Source of the DNA: Pezizomycotina sp. ARF18
Taxonomy: Eukaryota; Ascomycota
Direction of reading: 5' to 3'
Length of the DNA stretch: 56,878 bases
Assembly (NCBI GenBank): GCA_002224055.1
Contig: AZLU01000019.1
Coordinates: 1 to 56,878, forward strand
A program made the position numbers and the translations under genes. Position 1 is the stretch's first letter. Every line of letters starts with the position of its first letter. Under the pieces are notes generated by a model. It did not search any database. It saw nothing but the letters and a program-made list of their open reading frames with translations, and was not told the origin of the DNA. Below, piece by piece: positions 12,418 through 23,087 of this stretch.

Positions 12418-15400
12418 GGACTATCGGATGATTCGATTGTTAGTATTTTACATAACTAATACCGTTTTCGTTAATTGTTATAAAATTGTTTCATAAGAAA
12501 CCTTATAGTCAAAAAAAAAGACCAAAGGGAGGAGGAAAGATACAGTGAAGACTTACGATCATCTGTCTCGCGTCAAAGCCATTGTTTGCCTCTAATAGCG
12601 TCGTCGTCTTCGTTACACTCGATCTTGATTTCAAGCCAAGATCAAGGAAACGAGAACGAGATCTCGGAGAAACTCCTAAAACTTAAAAAAAAAGAAGGGA
12701 GTTTTTCCAGAGACAAACGAAATACACGAGGCACGGGGCGGGTGGAGTACATATACAAAAAAACTCTAATAGCCGTGACTGTTGAGTCTGGTGACTGGCC
12801 GGGCCCGGGGAGTGGGACCCGTCTGGGACGAAATCACGAAGGCTTTAGCATATTGTTTAGTGATTATTGCGCTAAGGAAATAAGGGGGTGGACGAAAATT
12901 TTCAACGCCTCACTTCGAGAAGGAGGGAAACCCCCGATAAGAGATTGGAGGGAAAGAGAAGGGAAAAAGAAAACAGCAAGAATTCATCACGGTTATCCTT
13001 GGCCAACAGAAGGACTAATTTGTTAGCCGCTTCGTTGGAAGTCTGAGTTCTTGAAGACTTTTCGCCCGACGAATTGCTTTCCCAGAACCTTCCTGGGATC
13101 TTATTTATTGTGATTCCTTGCACCGCGGAAAAGCCGGATAGGGCATTCGTGAATCGTGGGTGGGGCTCCCATAGGCAAACGAAGCAATTCCGGCGGCGGT
13201 CAGTCGGGGTTCAATACTGATCATCCTCAAGAGAATCTCCGAAAGTGAACCTTTGCGCCTTATACGCCTTAAATATACTCCAGTAGACGGCGATTCCTTG
13301 GCCCTGGAGGTTGATTACTTACTTTCACTTGCTTCCTTCTGTCGCACGTTCTAGAGAGGCCGTTTACTGATAGGTCTATTTAAATTTACTTGTAAATATA
13401 AATTCACGATATCGGCTAAGAATGTAGACTCAGATTCCGTCCGTTTTCTGGCAAATACTTCCTCTTTTTTTTTTTTTCTTTTTTTTTTTTGATATTTGCG
13501 TATACGATCATCTCTCACCAATGCTAGCTCATTTTACTCTTCGTTAATGCGCCGAAACGGAAGGTCTATGATATGAGATTTTCCGCACGTTTCGGCAAGT
13601 TTATAATAAATCTCTAACGGTCTCCTAGGGAAAGCACGTTCACTGTTGTTGTTCCAGAGACCAGGATTTAGAGTCTAACCATGGCAACACATTTCGGCCT
13701 TAAGAGCTTTGCTTACAGTCCTCGTAGTTTTCCGGGCAGTTGAGGATCGCAAATCTCGGGGTTTAGCCCAGAGTTTGTTGGCGATGACGAGGTGTTATTT
13801 TCTTCAGGGAAGGTTCTCACAACATTCTCCCTTCAACAGGCTAATCAAAAAGTGGGGGCCACCACTTTAGGGCCTTTGTAGTACCTGCTCACACAGGAAG
13901 ATCATCATCCACTGTTTGAAAGAAAAATAGCCGTCTTTTCTAGCTCGTGGTTCATTGAAAGATTGTTTATCCTTTTTTCCGCTTCTAATTCCTAAAGTTA
14001 CCTCTGCGAAAAAACTTATCCCCGATTTGCCGATAGCTATATATATTTCCCGAAGGCTCCTCTTCTCCTCGGAAACACTCTTCGAAATGTAAGTCGAGAT
14101 CGGAGATTGGCTAATATCATTATTGTTTGTTTTCCTCGGCTCGGTGGTTTGAAAACTTCTGATTTATTACCATCTGGAACAACTTCCGCCTCCAAAAAAA
14201 AAAACCCTCTTATTACATAAAACTGTCTCATCGGTTTGCTGATCGTCCCATATCGGCCGTGCTTATAAAAAATTTTGAAGCTTTCAAAGCGGGGACTTTT
14301 CTAAATCTTGTCGCCTGGGAGGCCCTTGTCCAAGCATCCAAACTTGGGATTTTTACTATTTAGTATGAAGAAGGCATTGCCGATACACAACAACCGAGCG
14401 AGGAAATACTACCCAACGCAGGCCACTACTACGGTGACGTCGCAGTCAACTGGGGATATGAACGCAAGCCTTTAGTAGTGAATAATTGCTTTGGGTTTAA
14501 AATTAGAGAAAAGCTAGTTGCTTGAACTCGTATATTAAACTTATATTGGTTTAATATCGGTATAATCGAATTCATTGCCGGGAAAGGGGGAAATACCGAG
14601 ATGAGTTTAAAATACAGTAGGTCTCTTCAATTTTACCAGTATTTTCAGGCTGAATAACCCCGCCAATGTAATATAATGCAGTGGGATAAGAGATTTCGTG
14701 GAACATATGGGGAGTAAACTTGCTTGATAAGCCCTACCTAGCCCGACGGAGTGGACTGTGGCTTCCGATGACAAGCATCTCAACGTCTCGTACGATGGAG
14801 ATTGAGCTTTAATGGATCACCAGCTAAGAAGATGATATTTTTCCTTAAAGTAGTCGTCTTACGACCTCAGCTGCATTCCAGACTACGGAAGTGTATATAA
14901 TTTGTGATATTACTGGCTATTCAGGCTCCTGGATTACTATTCACTCACGCTAGAACAATGCGATTAATTAGCCATGAGCTATGGATCGTACCGTCTTCAC
15001 ATAGTCTCATTCAACAGCAATGTGAGTGCAAAAGGTGAAGGCCAATTCCGTAACGCCATCCTTCGTCTTTATCATTACACATTTGATGAGCAATGCAAGC
15101 TTTCTCTCATCTTCGTTATAATAACCATATGAATCGCTTTGAAGGATATAGAATTAGAATAAAGGGGATCTGAGAGCTAGGAAGATGCGCAACGGGTATC
15201 TCGATCGCGTAGGATTTTATTTATAAAAAGAAATGCTGGCATCAATAGATTTTAAATGCTTTAACTCGCGGCCATCATATTCTTTTCGAAAGCGGATTTA
15301 TAGTCATAACCGTTGGTCTATTAATAATAATAAAAAATATTTCAAAATTTGTTCTTTACGCTTAATTATTTAAAAAAATTAGATAAAAAGAGCTATATTC

Positions 15401-16150
15401 CGTATAGCTTTCGAAAGGTCTACCTATTCTTACCGACCAGATAAATTTGTCCTTTTCGTCGTCCGGTAGCGTTTCGTGCCTGTAAAGGGCCGTTGCTACT
15501 GCGCAAGGTTTTTTCTGCGATGATATCGCTCCTATGCACTGGTTCATCCCTTCATACCTTGCAGCTCAGTTGAAAAGGCTGTTTTTATCCTTTTTCTTGA
15601 GAATATATGAAGAGCATTCCATCTGGGCCAGACGGCATATTCCATAAAGATGAGATACTTTCTATCACATTAGAAATCAAGTCCTGAACAACATCGCTTC
15701 GAGTCTGTGCAGAATTTTCGCTCATCCCGCATCTTGCCAACATCGGCAATTGACGTTTTTCATCGACGCTTTAGGGATGCATAAAATTGTGCAATTAGGC
15801 AAATCCTGAAGCGAGTGTTCCTTGCCCATTTCGCCCAACTACTAGCTCTGTGGATCGGATAGAATTAAATATCGTTCGAAATAGACCCGCATGGTCTGGA
15901 ATCCGAGTCGCTTCAGAATCGATTTCTAGAGCGCCGTCGAGCAAGATGACGAGGTTAAGCTGCCAGTGGTTCCATTGACTAAACTTTTCCGTGATCTAGG
16001 CTACGGAAGGTAGACGTACGGCTGATCATCCTAGAAATGAACCCTCTCAATTTCAGAACGTTGTTAACTCAAGCTCAGCTCAAGCTTCGAAAGCTCTACT
16101 CTTTCATTCCTCGTTCATAGCTCACGCATTCTCATCAACACTTATACACA
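12418..16150. other. Intergenic stretch, no gene supported
   Basis: Short frames only, for example at 12586-13026, with no recognisable domain. A T-rich microsatellite lies near 13466-13490. The last part (about 16000-16150) is the likely promoter and 5' UTR of the DUF952 gene, ending in a CA-rich leader. Confidence 0.5.
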
Positions 16151-16649
16151 ATGGCATCAACAACCGATCCTACTTCCGCACCAGCCGGTGAGCAATCCCA
16201 CCCAGAGTACATTTACAAAATTGTCCCGGCATCCGAACCAATCCCTCCCCCTGCCAGAATCCCTCCCAGTATCAGACTTCGACAAATCATCCGGCTTCCT
16301 GCACTTCTCTACGGCGGAGCAGGTCCCAAATACGCTGAAGTACTTCTTCCCCACGGATCCCTCTCGCGAAGATGCGGTGTACATCCTCAAGGTACCGTAC
16401 GCGCCGTTAGCCGAAGCCGGAAAAATAAAGTGGGAGGATCCGAAGGGGAGGTATGTGGTGACCGGCCCGGCGAGGGTTTGTTCCCGCATGTGTACGATGA
16501 CGGAGAGCTGAAACTTGGGAAGAAGAGGTGGCGATGTCGCGAAGATAGTTAGCGGGGAAGGTGTCGCGGGGTGGGATGCTTGTATTGAGGACTTTTTAGT
16601 AAAGTCGGAAAAGCACTGGTTTGACAAGTTCAGAGACGCACGCGTGTAG
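16151..16649 (+). pseudogene. DUF952 protein, frameshifted
   Basis: Starts ATGGCATCA in a CACACA context. The first frame gives EYIYKIVPASEPIPPP, the usual opening of the DUF952 family (PF06108). The next frame carries ESLPVSDFDKSSGFLHFSTAEQ, the family's SGFIHLSTAEQ motif, then VYILKVPYAPL and IKWEDPKG. The first frame resumes with GEGLFPHVYDDGELKLGK (16460-16525), and a further change gives GVAGWDACIEDFLVKSEKHWFDKF, ending in a stop at 16647-16649. At least four one-base shifts occur, several beside short C or G runs. Expected length is about 155-165 residues, which matches if the frames are combined. DUF952 proteins are small cytosolic proteins of unknown function. The family is near certain. 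Loss by mutation or by homopolymer base-calling error are both possible. Confidence 0.75.
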
Positions 16650-16792
16650 GAGACTTAGAGGGTCATTAAGCTAGAGCTTTAGAGTTTTGGGCCACGTAGT
16701 ACATGAATACAAGCCATATTTATGACGGCATAGATAGCAGTCCCAGAAGTGTCGGGAACACCAGAAATGTCTACTAGTAAAGCAACTTCTAC

Positions 16793-17426
16793 CTAGAATA
16801 TTCTCCTGAGTAAATAGCTAGAGTGAATAGTTTCATAATGAGACTGAACGGTTAAAGTATGGCTAGCTCCAGCTACGGCACCGCCGCCGAGTCCTGCTGG
16901 CTTGGGCGACGAACTGTGCGAGTTTCCGATCGCAGGCTCCGTTCCTGAAGGTTTCGCGGCCATGAAAGCCCACGCGTGGCGTTTTGCCCGTCTATCGGCC
17001 CGGCGGCGTCGTGAGGCTGCCGAATACGTCGATCTCAGAGACGGGTGCGGGAGTAGGAATGTACGAAAGGCATATGTAGCAGTTTCCGGAAGAGGAGATG
17101 GATGTTGTGTAGAGCTTCCAGCCTCTAACAACGCAGGTTAGTTTTTTATCCTCTTGTGAAGTCATAAAAGACGATACTTACGTCGAGCAGCAGACGTTAG
17201 TCGTCGATGTTACCGTAGCCAACGACCATCCGTTCGGACACTGTGATGCGCTGGCCGCAAGTATATTCTCTGTGTTGAAGGTCGGAGGATAACAGTCCAG
17301 CGTTTTCGTGTTATTTGCGAAGACGTCTTGCCATAATCCCGTCGTATCTCCCAACGTGAAGACGGCTGTAAGCTTTGGGCAGCCTGTCGGCGCCGTCCAT
17401 TTTGCCGGATTTGTAATAGCAGACAT
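16793..17426 (-). CDS. Putative surface/secreted protein with Cys-rich N-terminal domain; second exon probably damaged
   Basis: Exon 1 (17426-17182) starts MSAITNPAKWTAPTGCP and has the pattern of a fungal extracellular domain: FTLGDTTGLWQDVF, then CYPPTFNT, CPNGWSLATVTS and VCC. This matches a family of single-pass ascomycete surface proteins whose N-terminus reads like CYPPGF..CPxGW..CC. A clean intron follows (17181-17125, 57 nt, GTAAGT donor, CTAAC branch site, TTAG acceptor). Exon 2 contains a Ser/Pro-rich stretch and GLGGGAVAGAS (about 16860-16895), the usual lead-in to the transmembrane helix. That motif is in another frame from the spliced product, which meets a stop near 17005, and the helix itself is absent. 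So the 3' part is likely frameshifted or truncated. No classical signal peptide is seen. Function unknown. Confidence 0.45.
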
Positions 17427-18276
17427 CGTCTCCGGAATATTTGAAGAACGAACTCGGTTTATCCTTAGAAGCGTTTGAAAACCTTGACGACGTCAAACTT
17501 TGGGGCAACTACCCCTTTTTGAACCTTTCGTTATATTAATTGCGGATTGTTCTGAGATTTGTGACGTTTCATGACTGCTGCGGGGCGCTTGTGGGTTGAG
17601 GATAATTCGGCGATGTGGAACGGTGGCGTGGGGGCGGTTGGGAAGCCTGATTAGTGTAGGTGCAGCTGCATCTGTGTGACACAACTGATACAGATTATGG
17701 TGCGGTGTGTGAAAGGCTTCAGCGGGAACCCTTCAGAAATATGGAATTGTCTCATCTTGACCTTTACCCATCACGACTATGGTATATAAGGTTTCGGTCC
17801 TCTATATTGCTATAATAATCTAATATTACACCTGGAGGCAGTTTTTAGGTGAAAGGAACTGATAACATGCAAACTTTACGAATTGTCTTGGTTTCTTCTG
17901 TTCCGGGGGCTGGGTTAGAACTCAAGGATTCTCAGCTACCCACGATCACTTTCGGTTCTATCGCCTTGAACACGATGCGCTCACGGGTACGCTAAAAAAA
18001 AAAAAAATAAAAATAAAAAAATTCCGTGACGGGTTTTAACTTAGACGCGTCGATCGGGTTCTTTTAGGACATTACTCCCTCCCTGATAGCTGGCCGCGGC
18101 GTTCTACTCTGTCGCGAAACAAGCCAGACGCGGTTACCATCACTTCGTCCTGTCAAACGCGCACTGCAGCGGTATTACTGATTTCCAACCAAGACACCAT
18201 CCCTCATTACTGCACCTCAAGCCCTGCCTTTTCCTTTCGTACCCGCCGCCGCCTTTTTATACCATCCACTGCCCCA
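17427..18276. other. Intergenic, nothing recognised
   Basis: No supported gene. An A-rich run with T interruptions lies near 17993-18019. Confidence 0.45.
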
Positions 18277-18628
18277 TCAGTCCTCGATCTTCCTATTCTG
18301 CTCGTCCACAACCATCTGCACGTTATCCAGCGTCCGCTCCTGCTCGCCTATAATGATCGCCGCGTCGTCTATGCTTCTCGTCAGCTCGCGGATGGTCCTG
18401 TGCTGCGACTCGATGGTGTGCCGCATGCTGACAATCTCCTCGATCTTGCGCTGGGATTCGGAGAGCATCTTCTCCAGGATGGCTTTTGTGTCGCGGTATA
18501 CGGGTGTATCATCGCCGAGCGTGGCGAAGAGGAAGAGAGGACGCGGTCTTTTTCGGCGGAGTCGAGCTTTATGGATTGGATTATATCGTCGTCGTTGGCG
18601 GAGGGGAGGTAGTTCCGTTGGTGTCCAT
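18277..18628 (-). pseudogene. Small coiled-coil protein, one frame change
   Basis: From ATG at 18628 the frame begins MDTNGTTSPPPTTT. A neighbouring frame carries IIQSIKLDSAEKDRVL, and a third carries LATLGDDTPVYRDTKAILEK followed by about 63 residues of continuous heptad-like sequence to a stop at 18277. This last part (MLSESQRKIEEIVSMRHTIE onward) is strongly charged, with regular Ile/Leu/Val spacing as expected of a coiled coil. Together they would form a protein of about 115 residues with two single-base shifts near the 5' half. If translation started at the Met at 18468, a 63-residue coiled coil would be intact. No family recognised. Coiled coil is inferred from residue pattern only. Confidence 0.45.
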
Positions 18629-19363
18629 GGAGGCAGTTACGGTGTGGTACTAGTAGGCGGGATTGTACTTCTGAGGCTGAAGATAAGGAATACGAGATTG
18701 TCAACGGAGAGGCTGTCGTGCTTATATTGACCTGCAGCCGTGCTCTAGGCAGTCCTCCAGATGAACTTATAGTGTGAATAGATATACTAGGCGCTTCTAG
18801 TCTTTGCGCACAGATATGGTAGAAGATTATGAAGGATCTGCTGGAGAATTTTAGATAGGGGAAAAGGAGAGAAAGTGGCCAGCAATCATTCATCATCGAG
18901 AGAAAATCTGTTTTGCGGGTTTTACACGTTAGTGCTAGCGTCCTTCCGTGACAAAGCGAACCGAAATGAAAGGTATTCCTGGGCACTCGTTTCACACATA
19001 CGACGAGCCGGAGATTTCCACGCCAATGGGAAGCTCACGAAGTCGGATTAGTGGCGATCTGTGCTGTTTGAAGTAAACTACGTCATGAAACAGGTAGAAA
19101 TTGATCGTTCCTGCGGGTACTATTCATAGGTTATATCTGTAATATTATATGACTAGGTTCATATGTTTGTATTTCGCCTGATATTTCCGGCACTATTGCA
19201 AACTGTACGTACTGTGCATCTGCTACTACGCTGAGATTGCTGGTAGATATATAAAACAGAGAATGGTATGCGGAGCTCCATACGCTACTCTTTGATTTCA
19301 ATATAGAGATACATCATAGCATGAGTCTATATCATTCTACCAAAGGAGCGCGGCGGTGCTGTA
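18629..19363. other. Intergenic between coiled-coil and Cys-rich genes
   Basis: No supported gene. A minus-strand frame (18995 downward) overlaps the coiled-coil gene but has no recognisable features. Confidence 0.4.
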
Positions 19364-19848
19364 TCAAGACGGCGGCGCGCCGCTCGTCGGCATGCAGACA
19401 TTGTGAACGATTTCTGGGATCTTGTTCCAGCATACCCAGCCGGGACAGCAGTCTTTATCATAGAGACAGTACTCTTTAAAACAGGAAGGATTAGCATCGG
19501 TAATGGTGGTTTGAAGCGCGTTCTAGTGCTTTGAAACCCCTCCCTACTCACCTCGAGTCTTATGGCAGCGGGGGTGTCTGTGCGCTTGGCCGGCGGCGGC
19601 GGTTCGTTGATATATCTGCAAATGGCCGGCTCGTTGATAGTATGTCCGTGAACGCAGTTCAGTCCAGGACAACAATCGTCGTGACATATATCTGTGCTTT
19701 TTACTTAGTGATCTTGTATCATGGTGGGGCGAAGGAGTTAAAGGGGTAAAGGAGGATACGCACGATGAAACTTCGCGCACTGAGGTTGAATATTGATAGC
19801 TACCGCCAGAGCGGAGGAAGCAAATAGAAGAACGGAAAGTAGCTGCAT
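19364..19848 (-). CDS. Secreted cysteine-rich protein with two knottin-like halves (110 aa, 3 exons, intact)
   Basis: Exons are 19848-19764, 19691-19552 and 19471-19364; introns are 72 and 80 nt with GT-AG ends. Splicing gives one uninterrupted 110-residue frame. Residues 1-17 (MQLLSVLLFASSALAVA) form a clear signal peptide. The first half has six Cys spaced C24-x6-C31-x3-C35C36-x4-C41-x11-C53, the classic cystine-knot-like order. A Pro-rich linker ending in a dibasic Lys64-Arg65 (Kex2-type) follows. The second half repeats the core as C77-x5-C83C84-x4-C89-x11-C101 but lacks a counterpart of C24, leaving 11 Cys in total. DxCCPGxxC is shared by both halves, which argues for internal duplication. 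I recognise no family. A secreted effector, antimicrobial or adhesion peptide are possible roles, all inference. The exon 3 acceptor was chosen as AAAGAG because it keeps phase with the strong GTGAGT donor. Confidence 0.75.
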
Positions 19849-19965
19849 TGTGAACTAGAAGATGTATTATTCGCAAATGAGAAATATTCGTGTGTGAGGA
19901 AATTATTTCTTTAGCATGCGAAGAAAGCTTGTTCTGCCAAGTCGTCTCGGTGAAAATGTCAAGCT

Positions 19966-19972
19966 TTTTATA
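19966..19972 (-). promoter_or_regulatory. TATAAAA box upstream of Cys-rich secreted gene
   Basis: TATAAAA on the minus strand, about 118 bases before the ATG at 19848, a plausible core promoter position for a strongly expressed small secreted protein gene. Confidence 0.4.
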
Positions 19973-20727
19973 AAATGCCTTGAGCCATGCAATGTTAATC
20001 CTTTCGCATAGCAGGGATGTCCCATACCCTGCATTTGATATCCGAGCTATTAATTCACTTCTCATGGAGAAGGTCCATCGAATGCGGAACTCCATCCGCC
20101 GACATGCCGCTGCAGGGACCATGAAAGTGTCACAAAGGATTACCAGCGAACGTAGGAACGTGGAGATGCAGGTTTACTTGCACTAGCCTTGTGCTACACT
20201 CGAATAAGTGTGGAAGGAGATGACTATTGATTGCGGCCGAGGATCCCATATAATCAGGATGATTCGGGAGAAGTAAAGATGATGTTGAATTCATTATGCA
20301 CGATAGAAGAGATTGTATTTGAGTGTTGTGCGTCTAGCTTCTCGAGGAACTGTTAAATCTCATATCTAAATATTACATATAGTATACTTGAGGCTAGATA
20401 GACGTACCTCAGGCGAAGGATACATCAAAGTCAAAAAAGGTCCGGCTGCATGTCTACATGTCGAAATACGATGAAAGAATTAATATTAATGAACAGAGAA
20501 AAAAAAAAGAAAAAAGGAAGAATAGGATAAACTGATGATGATTAATGAGGAAAGAACCCAAATCTATATACTTTAAGGAGATTATGTAAAGAAGTAAGCC
20601 GTGCATGGCGGGAAATTTCCTTGCTGCTATACCGAAACGCCGTCAAAGAAGAGAGAAAAAGAATCAGACGACTATTCATTAGCTCAAGTCGAAACAAACA
20701 CCTCCCATTCTTCGTCCTATATGCTTA

Positions 20728-21261
20728 TCAGCTTCCTGGTTCAGGTGAGGTCTCCGAGTCCCCTGAGGACTCCGTTTCGTACTGAGCTACCCTACTCCTT
20801 TTGCCCAAGTATCTCTCCCTTAAATGTTTAAGTCGAACGAACCTTCCTAAGCTTTTTTGTCTTTTCCATTGTTTCTTTTTTTTTTTGTTTTCTTTTACGG
20901 CGTTCGCCGTACTGGTACTCTCAACGGATTTTACTATTAACGAAGCAGAGAGTTTCGCCGACAGCCTTAGCGCGGTAAACTGATAAAGCAAGTGTGGTCC
21001 TAATTTCATCTGTTCGGTACCGGGGTCTTGGTTTTCCTGATTCTCGGCGCCGGTCGGCAAGGGACTAGGTTCACGACATGTCGCCCCTAGTTTTGGGAGC
21101 TCTATATTCCACCTCTTCGATAATCGCTGTCGTAGTTCCTCTGCTCGCCTTCGCCGGCGTTGACGGAGTATACTTCGGGTTCTTTCGTCGTTCTGGAGGA
21201 GAAGTTCGGTGGGTGCAGAGAATGAATGATCGTTTGTACTAAAGGAAACCGGGTGGTATTT
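20728..21261 (-). CDS. Basic coiled-coil protein fragment (about 177 open codons, no ATG; likely 3' exon)
   Basis: The minus strand is open without a stop from 21261 to a stop at 20728, far more than expected by chance here. It contains LLLQNDERTRSILRQ, an Arg-rich helix RRRRRAEELRQRLSKRWN, then CREPSPLPTGAENQENQD, a Lys-rich segment with KKKKKQWKRQK, LKHLRERYLGKRSR, and a Ser/Glu-rich end ETESSGDSETSPEPGS. No in-frame ATG is present. A CTAG immediately before the open part could be an intron acceptor, so this is probably the last exon of a gene whose first exon I cannot place (about 21300-21430). The composition suggests a nuclear or nucleic-acid-associated protein, but no domain is recognised. 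Confidence 0.4.
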   Translation of the reverse strand, partial: KYHPVSFSTNDHSFSAPTELLLQNDERTRSILRQRRRRRAEELRQRLSKRWNIELPKLGATCREPSPLPTGAENQENQDPGTEQMKLGPHLLYQFTALRLSAKLSASLIVKSVESTSTANAVKENKKKKKQWKRQKSLGRFVRLKHLRERYLGKRSRVAQYETESSGDSETSPEPGS

Positions 21262-22240
21262 CTAGCGAGGAAGGTGGAGTTGGCATGTATATAGAAGCTA
21301 CGGAGTGATGGTGAGGATGTTTGGAATTATTACAGAATCGATGAATAACGTGGAGAATCCTAGCGGAAGTCGAGAATGTACACTAGGGATTTAAAGTTCT
21401 TGCGATATCCATGCTATATTCAAACTTGGTGGTAAGAGGATGCCCACTCGGAACTTATAGATCTTTAATACGGACGGATTGGCCAGAGTCTCTTCGAAGG
21501 GTACAATCGAGGTGCTGCGAGCGCAGCCTGCTGTCGAGCTCACGACTCCGGACAAACAACAAAGGTCAAATCAGAACGGATATATATTCACAAATTTCAC
21601 GAGTCCAGAATGATCTGCTGGATGCGGGTTATAAAAACTCATATTCGCGCTCTTGGCTCGCTACGATGTATTGTACTTTAAGCGCGCGAAAAATGTGGAA
21701 AAAGAATCTAGACAGTCGTTAATCGTTCCACTGATTTGGTACGACACCGAGCGACATTTCTAGTGTAACTAGGCCAATTCCGGAATCGGATGCACGGGAG
21801 TGGCACCATAGGCTCACCTTCGCGGTTCACTAAGGGAAACGAGGGGGCTAAACCGTCGCAGCCCGAGCACTGTCCGGTTCCGGCATTATACAGACCACTC
21901 ATATTGGCGTACAAGAGTCGTGCAGCCATGAACGAGACTGAGATACGTCCCCGCAAAAATATTTATCGCGTCTAACCCGAAGCGGTTCGGTAGTCCCATG
22001 ATCTCGGAATCCCCGTGGGAAAAGCTTTGAAAAACAGGGATCCGAGGACCCGGCAGGTGGTAAACATTGGTAGATAGGCTTCCCTTCTATGCATCAATAA
22101 ACTGTTCGAAAAAAAAAGGAAATGGAGATATTAATATAGATAATATAGGTCTAGCAATATAACATTAACTATTACAAAAGCGATGATGTACTGGCAAGTG
22201 ATTCATGTAGGATCAGTATCCTATGTTTCTTTCCTGCGCT
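21262..22240. other. Intergenic, nothing firmly supported
   Basis: A minus-strand frame at 21708-21956 (with CSGCDG and FPLVNREGEPM) is protein-like but isolated. It may be a relic of an unknown gene. Confidence 0.35.
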
Positions 22241-23087
22241 CTAAAGCTTCCCTAACACAGCAACCCGTACACTATTGCTTCGCAAGTAACCGGTCTTGTC
22301 CGCTTTGAGCCTCGCGGTGTTGAAGAGCTTATGGTTCTTAAACACGGTGCTGGTGATCACAACCGCGCCATTTGCATCCGTGGTTCCAAGATTGTGGCCG
22401 TTCCGGATCCATTTTGGTTCCAATTCAGAATGCTCGCGCCGGCGACGGGGTTTCCCGTTGAGCCATTCGTCACAACCAAAGTAACCGTCTTCCCAACACC
22501 AATCGTGCCATCAACTTGCGTAGAGCTCCTCTGACCTGCTTGCACAGTCATCCGTAGAAAACCCTGCTTGTTAAAGGCGTCATAAGCCCAGAGTATATTA
22601 TCGGTAGATGTGACTTCTATTTTGATTGTTAGCAAGTTCCCGAGCTAATTCACTCCTTGGATGCAAGGTTGCTTACCTTGCTGACATCCCCCAACAGGCG
22701 TAAACTGCCAGTTCCTCAGAACGCCCCAAAATTGTGTCGCGGTCTGCACGTCTTGCCCAATTTTCATGATGAAGAAATCGTCGAATTGCGCATCGTAGGT
22801 TCCGTCGAACGGTACGTGCGCGTCTACGAGCGCCGATGTGCAGGTTGCGCCTGGAGTCGGGTTTGCATGGTTGTTGGTGCCATCGCAATGATGGGAACCG
22901 CCAGCTGCTGTTGTTATGTTGGATTTCCCGGAGTGTAAACGGGTCCTTCGAAGATAGTACTGGCGGCACCTTCGACACGGAGGTTGACCAAAGTGGGTGG
23001 CGAATCATTATTGGAGGTTGGACGAGCGGCAACCGCAATCGAACACAGTGAGAGCAACGATGTTGCGAAGAAATGAAACGAAACCAT
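22241..23087 (-). pseudogene. Secreted DUF4430 (transcobalamin-like) protein, frameshifted
   Basis: ATG at 23087 gives a signal peptide (MVSFHFFATSLLSLCSIAVA) and then TLVNLRVEGAASTIFEGPVY. A frame change follows, then NITTAAGGSHHCDGTNNHA, DAHVPFDGTYDAQFDDFFI and QFWGVLRNWQFTPVGGCQQG. This is the order of fungal proteins with a DUF4430-like domain (family: VRIEGxxxTLFEGPV..HxCDGTNxGxN..FWGxxVNxxFTPVGGCQ). A clean 60-nt intron (22676-22617) follows. Exon 2 has TSTDNILWAYDAFN (family: VLWAFDAFN), LRMTVQAG, an Ig-like KTVTLVVTNGSTGNPVAGA block, a second shift, and TTDANGAVVIT..VRVAVLGKL ending at 22241. Such proteins are secreted, and the domain is thought to bind small ligands or sugars, unproven. 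Two one-base shifts break an otherwise complete gene of about 260 residues. Confidence 0.65.

Noticed and set aside
18381-18995. 204-codon minus-strand frame
   Set aside because: Out of frame with the heptad-patterned coiled-coil frame at 18277-18468 over its last third; only a short inner piece is likely real.
19544-20122. 192-codon minus-strand frame overlapping the Cys-rich gene
   Set aside because: Reads exon 1-2 of the Cys-rich gene in another frame and runs through its introns; no motif, while the spliced frame has signal peptide and ordered Cys.
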